Source: Cerrena zonata
Lineage: Eukaryota > Basidiomycota > Agaricomycetes > Polyporales > Cerrenaceae
Length of the DNA stretch: 64,000 nucleotides
Direction: 5' to 3'
NCBI GenBank assembly: GCA_038087015.1
Contig: JASBNA010000003.1
Location: forward strand, 1,612,001-1,676,000
A program made the translations under genes and the position numbers. Of this stretch, positions 47,315-60,293 are shown piece after piece; position 1 is the first letter of the stretch, and the number at the start of each line of letters is the position of its first letter. The notes beneath the pieces are model-generated. The model was given only the letters and a program-made list of their open reading frames with translations. It made no database searches and had not been told where the DNA came from.

Positions 47315-49576
47315 ATGTTGAGACAGGTCTTGGTGCTCGCGTTGGGCTTTGTTACGTTGGTGAGGTCGGCAGTGTTGGTTGACTTTCAAGTCGCCCAACC
47401 TCCACCTTTGCCACAAGACGCAAAACAATGTACTGTGAAGATCCTCGAGTGAGTTTGTTGTCAATGACGTAGTTTTGTTGATTAATGTTATCATGGTGAA
47501 TGTAGGCGGACTTTTGGATTCTCATTTGGCGAGTGAGCACCCTCCAATCTGCGCATTACAAGACCATATACTAATAATCGCACTTCTTCCAGGCCAGAAA
47601 TCGTACAATTTACGTATGTAACCCCACTCATGACAATTCGTGAGACCGCCTCTAAACCAACCCTCAACCAGCCCACCTACAGAATGTGGCGAACCCGGGT
47701 CATGGGCAGGAATCAGCCTCAACTTCACCGTCACCTCCAACGGAACCCAATTCGACCGTCTCGGCATCTTCACATTCCAAAACGTCGAGTTCTGGAGGAC
47801 GTCTACTCCGGAACCAACTCGAGGGGACGGGATCATTTGGACTTATCTCAAAGACGCGACGCGGTATATCCCATTATTCGCGAAACCGGGGACTTTTATC
47901 TTGCAGTTGGATAATCTGCTTCAGACTGGGTTGGATGGACAGTATGCTAGTAAGTGTTTCTTGCTTCTGTGTGTGTGTGTGGGGTGTGTTTTTGGGAGGA
48001 TTTACATTTCTGACGAGGATGGTGGTGTTAGGTACCGTTCACGCGACTTTCTTTGCGTCTTCGACACAACATCCCCCCGCCCCAAGGCGGATCTTATTAT
48101 TCCAGTTACGACTTTGGCTAATGATACGGGCAATGATGCATCTGTGCCACCTATCTTCTCGGTATGTGTAACATTGCAACTAAAAAAGGACAGACTTTTT
48201 AACCCTGTCCGGCTATTAGCTCGAAGTCACAGTACCTAGAAATACCGTACAGATTTATGCTGAACTGCAAGCATCTGGGAACGGAAACGAAGAATTCTGG
48301 GTGCGTTTTCAATCCTTGCATTCGGTATCATTTAATTTGAGCTATTGACGGTGATCCATTTAGTACTTTAACGCACCAAACCAATTCGTAAGCACTATAC
48401 CGACTTTCGGTGAAGGTCCATTCAGAGAGGTCCGACTGTTGATTGACGGACAAGTAGCTGGTGTCGCATTCCCGTACGCTTCCCGTAGAAATAATTCTAC
48501 ACCTGGTGTGCTGATTCGTATCTCACTACTGTAGATACGCTGTAATCTTCACAGGCGGAATTGTCCCGACAGCTTGGAGACCTATCACGTCCTATGGTGC
48601 CCTCGACCTCCCTACCTACTTCGTCGACCTAACCCCATTCGTCCCAATCCTCACCGATGGAAACCCCCACAACTTCAGCATCGATGTCGTCTCAGCAGAA
48701 GCTGACCATACGATCAACCAAAATTGGTTCGTCTCTGGGAACCTTCAAGTCATCACAGACCCTTCGGGCGAACCTACGACTGGAAATATTACGGTATTGG
48801 ATGTACAGCCATTCGCAGAGACTACCACGACAGGGACTATTGCTCCTAATGGAGATGTAAGCTTCACTGTCAAAGCGACGAGGAAGATTCATGTGGAGAG
48901 TACGATCATAAGTGGGAGCGGGAAGACCTCTCATGTCGTTTGGTCTCAGAATCTGGAGTATTCTAATACACAGCATTATATCAACAACTCTGCAATCCAG
49001 GTGGATATACTTATATTCTTGATCTGTTTTGGGAAAAGGAGGCTAACGTCTCGTCTCTATTAGCTTTTGGATCAAACTGCGACGGGAACCTTTACGTCTA
49101 CGTTGGATGGAGCATCTACACTCGTAGACGAATTCAGCTACCCATTGAACATCAACATCACCAATCTGAACCCGAGCGGTACAAGCTGTAAGCTTTCATT
49201 GCGTCCAATACCAAATCATGATCTTGACCTTCTCCTGTCTAGTTGTCACCGCCATCGACCATTCATACGACCGACCTCGCACCCAGCTCCATTCATCTTG
49301 GGCTCTACAATCCACAACCATCAACTTTCTGGTGGCTTCTTCACGATCGCGTCTACCGGAAACACCGGCAATGGCACAAGCCAAAACATGTTCTCTTATG
49401 TCGACGTAGCAGGCAACACCTACGATCGTGAGATCAGCTCAGTAAACACCAACATCACTTCAGATCATCAAGGGGGCACTTTAGCTCCCAAGACTGTTGC
49501 TCGCTTCCCGTCATCCCAGCAGCCCCTCACAGTAGCGAAGGCGAGGTTGCCTGGTGGAAGATTGATTGGACATTAG
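47315..49576 (+). CDS. Peptide-N-glycanase A-like amidase, secreted (two apparent frame breaks)
   Basis: PNGase A family (peptide-N4-asparagine amidase A), which removes N-glycans from glycopeptides; the fungal members are secreted or lysosome-like. Exons: 47315-47448, 47506-47532, 47593-47613, 47672-47949, 48032-48161, 48220-48300, 48364-48473, 48535-49000, 49064-49187, 49243-49576; about 568 aa. A signal peptide (MLRQVLVLALGFVTLVRSA) precedes FGEPEIVQFTPP, CGEPGSWAGISLNFT, GTQFDRLGIFTFQNVEFWRTS, TGNGNEEFWYFN-type NGNEEFWYFNAP, FREVRLLIDG and GGIVPTAWRPI. Exons 2 and 3 are only 27 and 21 nt. Two single-base losses are needed to explain the frame: at the C6 run 48073-48078 (before ADLIIPVTTL) and near 49269-49284 (between IDHSYDR and PAPFILGSTI). 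Either assembly errors or a young pseudogene. Confidence 0.78.
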
Positions 49577-50223
49577 CAGACACAGATTACGGACGGGTAC
49601 TTAGTGTAGACTCTATGAACGCAAAATCTACAGAGGATTTACTCTTTGCCTATACATCTGTACCTCTTCTGCACGTCTTTCTTCTTCAACCTTACTTAGG
49701 TTATCTTCGTATGATACAACCGACATTCGCAGTCAGACAAAGCTACGTGTGGTTAACGATGAAAAGAAGTTCGAGATTCAAAGTTAGGAGCAAACCCACT
49801 GGCCCCACCGGTTGCAAATTGAAAGTCCGCCAGCTTTATTCTTGTTCCGATAGACATTATATAAACGTCAAGTTATCTGATTCTACCCAACGCCAATTAA
49901 TGTCGAAAAGTTGGACTTGCGGTACAGCACGGCTCTGAGGTAACCGCCACTCAACATCTGCGTTGTATTGAGAAGCAATTAGAGTTACTGTGACCTCTAT
50001 GGTGAATCAAGACCAAAGGTATAGATATACATTATAGTATCAGTACTTCTCGTTGCACCTCCTGGACGTCTCCTCCCACCAACGGACTGCAAAGGCTCCA
50101 CTTCCCATGTTGAATGGTACTCAGTGCCGTGTTGAAACGGTGTCTAACCGATCATGATTCCCGACGTCTATCTGATGAAGATGAGGTCTACTGAGAAATG
50201 TGTTGAACACGACATCTGGCTTC
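49577..50223. other. Convergent intergenic region
   Basis: Between the PNGase A-like stop and the C1-THF synthase stop. Short open frames with Lys/Arg bias but no family match. Confidence 0.4.
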
Positions 50224-53200
50224 CTAGAACAAGCCTATGGGTCTGCCGGATTCAATGTCGAGATCGACTTCCCAGAAACCGGGACGTGTACCCAGACCGG
50301 GCATAGTTTGCATGTCACCAAGGAGTGGGTAAAGGAAACCAGCCCCTGCGGAGAGACGGACGGCTCGGATAGGGATGGTGAAGCCTATAGAATTGTGTTA
50401 ACAATTAATAATTTTGGAGATGAAAGTAGCCTGTACCACTTGGAACATTCTTCAATTTGGGGTCATGAGAAAACGAGTATTGAGTTTTGGCCATACAAAC
50501 TAATTCGGACTAAGTCAGTGGGTGTAGCAAAATTATCATAACATAAAAAACATACTGGGAAGGTTTCCAAAGCCTTGCCGAGTATAGGTCTCAATCTGCT
50601 TTTGAGCCGATTCGCTAAGCTCAATCCCATCTGCCCCATAGATCTCCTTGCAAATGGTCTCAATTTTCTCAGAAATAGGAATGTTGAGATCGTAAAGGAA
50701 CTTGAAACTGGATTCGCCTTCGCAGGTAGCGACAACAGCTTCAGCAAGAGCGCGAGCACCAGCACCCCCTTCAGCCCAGTGATTGCTGACGACTGCAGCA
50801 TCGGCGCCGCCGGCGAGGGCCTTGTTACGAACGAGCTCAAGCTCTGCGGGGGTGTCAGACCTACAGGTATATTTTAGTGTCAAGCTGAAACGAAGGGATT
50901 CAGTGATAGGCTGCTTACGAAAACTGGTTAATCGCAACGATGACCTTCAAGCCAAACTTCTTCGAATTCTCAATGTGTTTGACTAAGTTCTTGGTTCCTT
51001 CCTCAAGGGTGACCAAGTCCTCTTTCGTATACGTGTCGTGCAAGGGTTTCCCGGGAGTGACATCAGGTCCGCCACCGTGCATCTTCAATGCCCTTGTCGT
51101 GGCCACGATCACCGTAGCATCAGGTTTCAAGCCAGACATACGACATTTGATATTGCAGAATTTCTCCATGCCCATGTCGGCACCGAATCCACCCTCGGTG
51201 AGAACATAACCAATACGCTCGGGTGAATCACCTTCTTCGATACCAGCAAGTTTCAGAGCGACGCGGTCCGCGAGGATAGATGAGTTGCCGTGAGCAATGT
51301 TAGCGAAGGGTCCAGCATGAACAAACACAGGAGTACCCTGCAAAAACCCTGCTTAGTTAAACACGAAGACTCTTGAAGGGAAAGACGAACCTCGAGAGTT
51401 TGCATCAAGTTGGGCTTGATAGCATCCTTCATCAAGACCGCAAGAGCTCCTCCAACACCAATGTCATCGGCCGTGATTGGTTCACCTCTCTTACTAGTAG
51501 CGACTACCATCCCACCTAATCTCTCCCTCATATCCCTCAAATCGGTCGTTAGAGCCAACACCGCCATACACTCACTAGCCACCGAGATGTCGAAACCAGT
51601 GACACGCTCGTGACCTTGTTCAGTAGGATTCTGTCCCACAGTGATCTTACGCAAGTGACGATCATTGACATCGATAACTCGGTTCCAGGTGATAGTCTCT
51701 GGGTCGACGTCCAAACGAGCGAAACTGTTGATCTCTTCAGGAGTAAGGTCATTAGGATTGGTCTTTTCGATTCCAAGTTTCTTGAGTCGCTTGAACATCA
51801 AAGGTGCAAACTCCCGTTTTCCCTTCTTAGTCGGGACCAGACGACTGTACAATGCCTTGTCAGATTGAGTAGCTTCATGGAACATACGTGCATCCAACGC
51901 TGCCGCAAGCAGGTTGTTGGCAGCAGTGACAGCGTGGATGTCACCAGTCAAATGGAGGTTGAATTCATCCATAGGAATGACTTGGCTGTATCCTCCGCCT
52001 GCAGCTCCTCCTTTAATACCGAACGTAGGTCCTTGACTGGGCTGACGGACACAGGCGAATGCAGGGCGGCCTAGGTGAGCACCAAGAGCTTGCGCAAGAC
52101 CGATGGTAGTCGTAGATTTACCTTCACCGAGAGGTGTAGGGGTAATACTAGCAGATTATATTAGGATGTGTTATGGTATTCGGAGGTTAAAGATAAGATT
52201 TAAACTTACCCAGAGATGACAATGTACTTGCCATCTTTTCTATGCGCCAATCGTTCCAACACACTCAGTTCAACCTTGGCCTTGTACTTCCCATAACTCT
52301 CCAATTCATCTGGGGTCAATCCGATCTCATGAGCTAACTGAGTGATCGGCTTAGGAGTTTGAGCCATAGCAATTTCGATATCGCTGGGGACGTTCTCCTT
52401 GATATCTAGTTTGAGAGGCTTGACACGACGAGATCGATCCTCTTCCCATTGACGCTCAGCCGCTTTGAGGGTGTTGACCATCAGCAAGGCGACAGTCATC
52501 GGACCTACGCCTCCAGGGACGGGGGTAATATGAGAAGCAACCTGACGAGCGGATTCGTAATCGACATCACCGACGAGACGTTGACCAGATTTCTTGGTAG
52601 TATCTGTGATTTATGAGTGTCAATAATACCATGATATAGAAGGAATTGCTAACCAGGAATGTAGTTGGTACCAACGTCAATAACGACAGCACCAGGTTTG
52701 ATCCAATCACCCTGAACATATTGAGCCTTGCCAATAGCTGAAACGACAATGTCTGCATGCTTGACCTATAAGAATAGAATAAAAAATCACGTATGAGCAA
52801 CGAAAAATCCTTTCTTACGATTTCAGGAAGGTCTTTAGTCCGGCTATGGCATTGAGTAACCGTAGCATCACGGCTCCTGAGAATAGCAGCAACGGGACTT
52901 CCAACAATGTCACTTCGTCCTAGAACGACAGCCTTGGCCCCTGCAATGGGAACACCAGTTGTTTCGAGCAAACGAACGACACCAGCAGGTGTGCATGGGG
53001 TGAAAAGAGGGTTAGAGGCACGAGACGACAGGTGTCCGATATTGTATGCGTGGAATCTGCAGAAAAAGTGAGATCACACGATGTAATGCGGAGTTAGGAG
53101 AGTAGACATACCCATCGACGTCTTTTTCAGGGCTCACGGCCTCTGTGACGGCCCTCTCGCCTTCAGAACCAACGTGGGGACCCAGAGGAAGTTGAACAAG

Positions 53201-53628
53201 AACACCACTGATAGAGGGATCGTTATTGAGTTTCTGTACGGCTTCCACGACATCTTCCACTGCAGCGTCCTCCGGGATGGTAATGTGCTTGAACTTGACA
53301 CCAACTTCCTCAGCAGCTTTTGCTTTCATGCGAACATAGACACTGGAGTCAGGACGTGCACCCGCTTGAATGATAGCCAATTGGGGTTGAAAACGAGGAT
53401 GCTGGGACTGCAGAGTCTTGATACGACCTGCTACTTCATCGCGAATGGATCTGAAGGCATGATTGGTATCAATAACGTCCCCAGACGCGGAAGACACAAA
53501 AGTAATGGGCGATCTCACTTGGCAATGGCCGTCCCGTCGATGATCTTTGCTTCGGCCATTTTCCTAGCAGTGGTCGCAGTCGAGATAGAACGAACAGCTT
53601 GCCAGGAGAGATAGGTCAAGCGCCGCAT
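50224..53628 (-). CDS. ADE3: Trifunctional C1-tetrahydrofolate synthase
   Basis: Methylene-THF dehydrogenase / methenyl-THF cyclohydrolase / formyl-THF synthetase, interconverting one-carbon units. Exons: 53628-53519, 53450-53112, 53056-52819, 52765-52654, 52603-52210, 52147-51391, 51337-50919, 50860-50556, 50499-50437, 50384-50224; 2898 nt, 965 aa, full length. Dehydrogenase/cyclohydrolase part: [15 protein letters not shown] with the catalytic Lys, [31 protein letters not shown]. Synthetase part: P-loop [19 protein letters not shown], and C-terminal [14 protein letters not shown]. The first 23 residues ([17 protein letters not shown]...) are Arg-rich, acid-free and look like a mitochondrial presequence; a second ATG at 53559 (MAEAKIIDG) would give the cytosolic form. 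Confidence 0.95.
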
Positions 53629-54977
53629 GCCACTCAAGATTCAATGTGACCTTGTGAGATGCAAACTGATTTTCGCCTATTTCCTGTTTGTAGGCGTTTG
53701 CACCGATACCATTAGAGGGATGTGGAAGCTTTTGGCAAAGAGATGACTCGCACAGTCCGAGACAGCGGTCATTTTATAGATTTTAGGCGTGGCATAACGA
53801 GGGATATAGTTCGGACTCTATCAAGCCAGTGGTGGTGTTTTGGAGAAAGAAATGGCCAACAGGTGTCAGGAACAACTACTGTGAGCATTGGCTATCGTTC
53901 CCGGTATATCTCAGACACGCTCACGTGGAGCGAAAACTATCAATTGGGCGAACAACGTTGTAGTAACATGAGAATACACATATGGTATGCAAGGGTATGG
54001 GTAATATAGTGTCCCAAAATTATTGTCTTCCGCGGTATATTTTTGGCTCGCGCGCGGTAAGTGAGCTGGGAAGTCCACGCTAAGTTGTGGTTCACTCAAC
54101 AACTCTACACGAAGTTGAGGCTGATTGTACGCCGCGTCAGGTTTCTGCGACAACATGTTTTACGTTTCTCATAAAACACCTATTTGAGGGCTCGAAGCTA
54201 GTCGCCATGTCTCATGCATGATATATCAATCTCAGCCAAATCGGTATCTAAACTTCTTCTTCTGACTTGGTTCCATTGTTCATGAGCCCCAGGGCTGATG
54301 GGATGACCTATGAGACTAGAAATTTGGGTAAGAATAATAAAATATCTCTAGTTAGTAGTGATACGATGCTAGTACTGCTATTATAAGTGTTATTATGTTC
54401 TCCTTTGCTCGCTAGTATGATGACTTGTATGAGCCTTTACCTCATATTTATGAGGCTACCAATGCAAGAGAACTCAGAGCTTAACTACTTAGTATGTTGA
54501 TGCAATGTTTAGATAATGGCCAATCCGTTCAGTGGAAATGTCGAGAGAAATATTGCTGCGCGCAACAACTGTCTTTAACAGAGCGCGGAAACTTCAAGGG
54601 CATCTTCTGTGCACTTCCGAGTAAGATAAGCTGATCAGAGTTGCTCAACTCGAAGTCGGAGGAGAAGGGAATGTTAATCTAACAGTAACTTGTTTCATAC
54701 TGTTTCATGTTGTAGCATGAAGGCGACCTTGCGGTGTCCTTAAAGACACATACTATAGGATGTATTGATAGAACTCTTTAATAATGTATGTGTGAGATGG
54801 AAGGATGAATACTGGATATTGCAAGTTGATCACGACTTGAATCAACAAATTCAAGGGTGCTTTATTCAAACTACACTACAATTATCTCTCAACAACTTCA
54901 TGTTCGGTCCGGGTAGCTGCATTGTTATTATTTAGTAAGTTGCATGATGATGACCGTCTACTATACTGGCCCCATAC
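53629..54977. other. 1.35-kb intergenic region
   Basis: Upstream of the C1-THF synthase and 3' of the RNA-dependent RNA polymerase. AT-rich from about 54300 on. No gene, RNA or repeat recognised. Confidence 0.4.
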
Positions 54978-57900
54978 CTATGTACCCATTTCTTCAATCT
55001 TCTTAATTGCACTAAAGGTTTCTCCTAACGCTATCCACCCGAAACTCCTCGTCCCAAACGCATCCTGCTCAAGATTCGCGATACGGAATGCCACCCACGC
55101 TCGTTCCAATGACTCCCTCGGTGAAGGTTCTTCGTCTCCTTCGATACGTAAACCGACTTCTAGGGCTAGAGCCGCCGTACGTTCACGCATCTTGGTCATT
55201 ATCTCCTTTCGCCTTCGAGGCTGAGAGGACTTTGCAACAATGGTACCAACTGTAACTTCTTCCTCGGTAAGCAATGCATTTCGGGCATGAGAAAGTGTGT
55301 GATCGGCACAGATGGACTGTATCTGGGACGTATATTGTTGGAGCAGATCCCATAGCTCGAAAATAATATCAACGTCGGGCTGGTCAGCTGCGTGTGCGAT
55401 GATCTCTTTCACTCGCGTGTAGACCGCAAAAACCAGTGGCCCATCGCTCTCAGAAATAGTAGTAGCGTAGATGCCAGCTATAACATCCTCCAAGTCGACA
55501 AACTGGCCTAATTGGAGGCGGCGACGTTGATCGAGCTCGGCATCATGCACGGGTTGATCAGGGAGATCAATGGCACGAGAGAGGCGACCAATGGCTCTAG
55601 TACTCTCGTAGTACTGTGTCCGATCGCGAGATGCTGATGTTTCTGGCGCTCTCCAATCAGGTTGAGAATCGAATCTCTTGACTTGAATAAAAACTGGACG
55701 CCCGGTCTTCGGGTAATCAACGGCGTCGCTGTGAAGTTGTGATAAACGTAAACAATCTGGAGTGAAGATCCCATCCCGGTCAGCGAGCATGAGCCATTGA
55801 GTAGCAATGAGACCTAGATTCTATAGAATAATCACTGTGATTAGTTGTGTATCTGATATGTAACAGAATCGCTGATGGTATGAATACCCACATCGCTAAT
55901 AATGTACTCTACTATGAAGTCGGCAATATCGTCCATAGTGCTGTCACGGTTCAACACATGCCTCTGTGCAGGTGTGTATGCTGCTGGCTGGGAGAGTAGC
56001 GTTGGCAGCAGGTCGGGTCGCATTGTGACGTAATACTCATCACCTAGACAAAAAACATTTAAGTGAATGAAATATATATAAGCAATGTCCATATACATAC
56101 CATCAAGATCTCCACCACCTAGGTACGATGATAATGGTCGAGTGCCTAGAAATTGTGAATGACCTGATCTTATCTAGGGTGGGAGAGGTATAATATACCT
56201 TTAGTAGAAAATACAACACAGTTTCGGAGCGTCTCCCTTGCGAATGGAGAGCCAGGAGGGGGTCGACCTATTGCATGTGCTACCTGAACGTCGCCTGGGT
56301 GGATGACGGGAGAGCGAGTGATCAATGTGGGACCTTCAAAGTAGACGGGCGGTTCGTCATCCCCCGAGATCACATATATAAATACCTCTCCCTCTTCGAG
56401 ATACCCATGTACATCCGCGACTCCAACCACAATCCATGCATCCTTAACGGGGATTCGTGCACGATGCTTCAAGTCTCGCAAAATATCGATCACCGCAAAG
56501 TCCATCATACATCGATAGAAGGCATCATCCATAAGATCATGGATACCTAACTTCTCAAGACTAAGCATCGTTGAGACAAGCTTGAAAGATGCGCCGAAGC
56601 CATGTGCCTCTAGAAATCGAGCGGAACGACCCAATGTCTGAATAGAAGTATTTGCCTCCTGTATCGCCTCATCTTGAAGAGCCTTGAAGTTTTCATATGG
56701 CACACCAAGCTGTTCGAGGATCATAATGAGTGGTCGGTTGAGGAAGAATGGACTAGGCCGACTGAAGGCCTGCGCAATTTCGATGATATTAGTATCGGGT
56801 GCTTGAAACTTTATCATAGAAGGTCGAAGAACGACGACCGTGCCCGCAAGTCTGTGATCGAGACTTAACATCCCCTTTGCTCCTTGGAATCGAATTTGAT
56901 ATGCCCTAGGATAAGTGGCGTTGGGCCCCGCTTTGTGCCCGCCTAGGAGGATGCGTTGCCAGATATCTATAGCCATATCGCGAGACATGGTACCGACGCC
57001 ATCTGTAAAATTGTATTCTCCGGACGGACCCAGAATATCTTCCTCGATGAAGATCTCTTCTGCTTCCACAGAAGTTGATGCTTCAGTCGCCGTAAAGGCT
57101 TGGGACATTCTCGCTCCATACCTAGCAGGACAACGTTTGAGTTGGGGATCCGGGTTGGTGAAATCACCAAGGCTAGCAATGATAGAGGCGGCAGTCACAG
57201 AAACACCTTCGGGGGTGTTGAAGGGTTTCACGAGCCACACCGAATGCTCTTTCAATGCAGATTGACTATAGCCCAAGAATTGGAAGAGGCGTCCACTGAG
57301 CAACAACCCGTTGTGCAATATATCACCGAATCTATTCCTGATGAAACCACGGCCGTCGACATCTCGGTCAAAACGAATTGGAAGGTTGGTTTCTTCTACG
57401 AACTTAACCCGAATAAAGGAATCATGATTGTTTGGGTATGTGCGCATTATTCTGTTGGATCGCTCTGGGTAGGGACCCTCGAGACGCAGTCTGGAGGGTG
57501 TCACTATTACATGGAGGCATTCGAAAAGATTAGTTGGTTCATCGCCAACAGGTCGGGGAGGTTTTCTTGATGGTACAAATTGGTTTGTGCAGCGAGTGAA
57601 CAGTTCGTCTATGGATACGATAGGGGGTCGACCTTCGTCCTCACCCGCAATATAGTGCCAAGATTGCAGTTGATTAGCGAAGTACTGCAAAAATTCCAAT
57701 ACGTGTGGTTCCCCTCGATCCAACCTCATTCTGTCGACCTCATTCCGACAGGAAAGGAGTTCCCCCGGGTCTGCTAGGAGACCCCTAACAATGGATTCAA
57801 GCTGGAAAGCGATCTTCCAACTAAGCGTCAGAAGCCATTCAGTGAAGTGGGATTGAACCTCTTCACTGAATAACCGGCGATGCTCAGCGGGATAAACCCA

Positions 57901-58434
57901 GCTGCTCACTCGGACATGTGCCTGCCGACACAAGAATCTGAGTATTCCCAAATCGTTCCGGGTGTTGCAGATAACTCGAATGGCCAACGAAGTGTAAGGT
58001 GCTGTTGTAGCTTGGGAAGGATGGAAGGATGGATGACGGCGGCGCTTTTGAAGGGGGGTTCTTATGTTCAGAGCTGCCATCATCGCCGTGAAGTCACCTA
58101 AACCCCCGCGTGAAGAGCGAAGCTCATCCGATTCAAATACAGGTGGTTGAACAAGGGAGAAGAAGGCTGAGAGCTCTGTGTCGTCGGCATTGCTTCCCAC
58201 CCAAGTTATCTTAGTAGCATGTATCACCGCGATGTGAGTGCGATTGAAGTCATCCATAAAGATACGGAATCCTCGCTCGGTATCACGGTATTCAATGTAA
58301 CCGAGGACGGCACCATCGCGAGATCTCTCCCATTCAACCGAAAAGACACTATCTCTGCATTCCCATCCAAATTGGATGCAGCGAATATCGACTCGCTGAA
58401 AAAGAGGGTTCCCAGCTGGTTGTCGTTGCATCAT
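54978..58434 (-). CDS. RNA-dependent RNA polymerase (QDE-1/RDR type)
   Basis: Cellular eukaryotic RdRP that makes double-stranded RNA for RNA interference (quelling). Exons: 58434-56199, 56145-56101, 56043-55892, 55820-54978; 1091 aa from this ATG. The catalytic core GGGDLDGDEYYV, with the metal-binding Asp triad, is split by an intron at 56044-56100. Other family blocks: FTDGVGTMSRDMA, YQIRFQGAKGMLSLD, RPSMIKF, HPGDVQVAHAIG. A further 5' exon is likely: from an ATG at 58679 the frame reads EMFFQARKVLSKYAG and ends at a strong donor (GTGAGT), but joining it to the acceptor near 58442 misses the frame by one base; an alternative weak donor inside it would work. I therefore give the conservative start. 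Confidence 0.9.
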
Positions 58435-59228
58435 CGACGCTCCTGAGGCTCACAACTTTCAGAGTGAGGAAAACAAATTAGAATACAGTAATCCTTGAAC
58501 AAAACTCACATAGAGGACCCAGAGACAATCTGATGCAGGGGCTCAGAATCAGTGATACGATGACTGAGAACGTTATATATGGTAGGGACGGGGTCTATAA
58601 GAGCCAACGGCGCCCCGGCGTACTTGGACAGAACTTTACGTGCTTGAAAGAACATTTCTATGGCCGAATGTTGCCTCATGACCCTTGTAGGATCCCATTT
58701 TAGTTCAAAGTTCCGTTGAGAATACTTTGGCTACTGGTGCATCGTGCAAGAGAAAACGAACTAACGGAGAGGGTTTGACTAGCAGTGAAAGGATTTGCTT
58801 TAGTTTTTGAGATTATTTCGTTCGCTTCAAGTTTCTGTCCTAGTCAGAGCCTACGAAATAAGGATTGCGCATGAGATTAGGAAACGGTCAACACCCGTCA
58901 ACGCACGTATTTCGATCGCGCCAGGCCATAAATATCGAAAGAGGGTCGATGCTGATTATACGTTAGCCATTAGACAAAGTGGTTTCACAATTCATGATGA
59001 CGGACAATCTCATGTACGTATGTATGTTGTAGAAACTTGTAGAAATCGCTTTTCCGAAATGGATCACGTGCATACTGCTGGCATTATCCCAGCGCCAGTT
59101 TTTTTGTGAGCTCTCCGTGAACACCTTTGTGCTTACCACCGACGTCGTCCGCTTCCGACTCCTCCTAATTTCCCTCCTCATCCTCACCCTTCTAGCTTTT
59201 CTAGTCAATTTGCTCTATCCCATTCATA
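58435..59228. promoter_or_regulatory. Divergent region, RdRP / MGE1
   Basis: Holds the probable first RdRP exon (58679 to about 58507, minus) and the promoter of MGE1 (plus). A CT-rich leader precedes the MGE1 ATG. Confidence 0.4.
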
Positions 59229-60048
59229 ATGAGCCGTGCTCAAGCATTCCAAATCTACCGCTCATGTGCTGCGTCATTCTCGTCAAGAGGCGCCGCTCGG
59301 TCATCATTACCTCTTGCTTCACGCAGATTAGCTGGCGTACGGTATTACTCGGAGGGTAATGCACAGTCGAGCAAGGATGCGGAGGCTTCTAAATCGGAGT
59401 CCGAGGAGTCAGCGAAAGACAAGGGAGCTTCTCCTGCTGAGACAGAATGTCTCGAAAAGCTTCAGAAGAAAGAGGCTGAGGTGGTGGACCTCACTGTGCG
59501 TATATACAACCTCTCGAACGCTTTACCATAAACTGATTGCCTTTGTGTTATTTAAGAGCCGGTTACGATATCTGCAAGCGGATTTCCTGAACTTGCAGCG
59601 TAACTCCGCACGAGAAAAAGAACAAACCAAAGACTTTGCCATCTCGAAATTCGCCGGCGACCTTCTAGAAACCGTCGACGTCCTCGCCATGGCTCTCAAG
59701 TCTGTTCCACAATCCGCTCTCCCCTCGGGATCCTCACCACTCACCTCTTCGCCATCGTCCTCGGGAAATTCGAACGCAAAAACACCAGAAGCTCACCTCA
59801 ATGAACTTCACACAGGCGTCGAGATGACTCACCGACTACTCCTCCAGACACTATTCAAATATGGTGTCAAGCCGTTTGATCCGACTGGTGACAAATTCGA
59901 TCCCAACCGTCATGAAGCCCTATATCAAGCTCCAATCCCTGGCAAGGAACCCGGCACTGTCCTGGACTGCCAGAAGATTGGGTACATGATCAAAGACCGG
60001 GTACTGCGAGCTGCACAGGTTGGTGTAGTACAGGATACTTCGTCATAG
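59229..60048 (+). CDS. MGE1: GrpE-type nucleotide exchange factor, mitochondrial
   Basis: Releases ADP from mitochondrial Hsp70 during import and folding in the matrix. Exons 59229-59495 and 59557-60048; 759 nt, 252 aa. The presequence (MSRAQAFQIYRSCAASFSS, Arg/Ser-rich to RYYSEG) is followed by an acidic linker, the long dimerisation coiled coil (LEKLQKKEAEVVDL, then YLQADFLNLQRNSAREKEQ) and the beta-domain ending HEALYQAPIPGKEPGTV and GYMIKDRVLRAAQVGV, the GrpE signature. A Ser-rich loop (GSSPLTSSPSSSGNS) inserts between the helices, common in fungi. Acceptor is TTTAAG rather than CAG. Confidence 0.95.
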
Positions 60049-60293
60049 TAGCAATACGCATGACTGTATTCTTCTCTACTGCCATATATCTGTTGGATTG
60101 ACAGACAGTATGTTGCCACGGGAGAAGGAGCGGTGGGGTGGTAGTGAGTGGTGGTAATGCGGTGGCCGATGTCACATAACTCGACAATACAATTAGAATG
60201 TCGATGTTGGTGAAAGGGAAGGGCTAGGAGGTGTTGGGAGGATGGTATCGACATCTTCATCGCTACATTAATTCGCATATAGACCATACTTAG

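Noticed and set aside
50200..50541. 114-codon plus-strand frame that looked like a secreted protein fragment
   Set aside because: It is antisense to the last two exons of C1-THF synthase, which continue the synthetase domain to its proper C-terminus.
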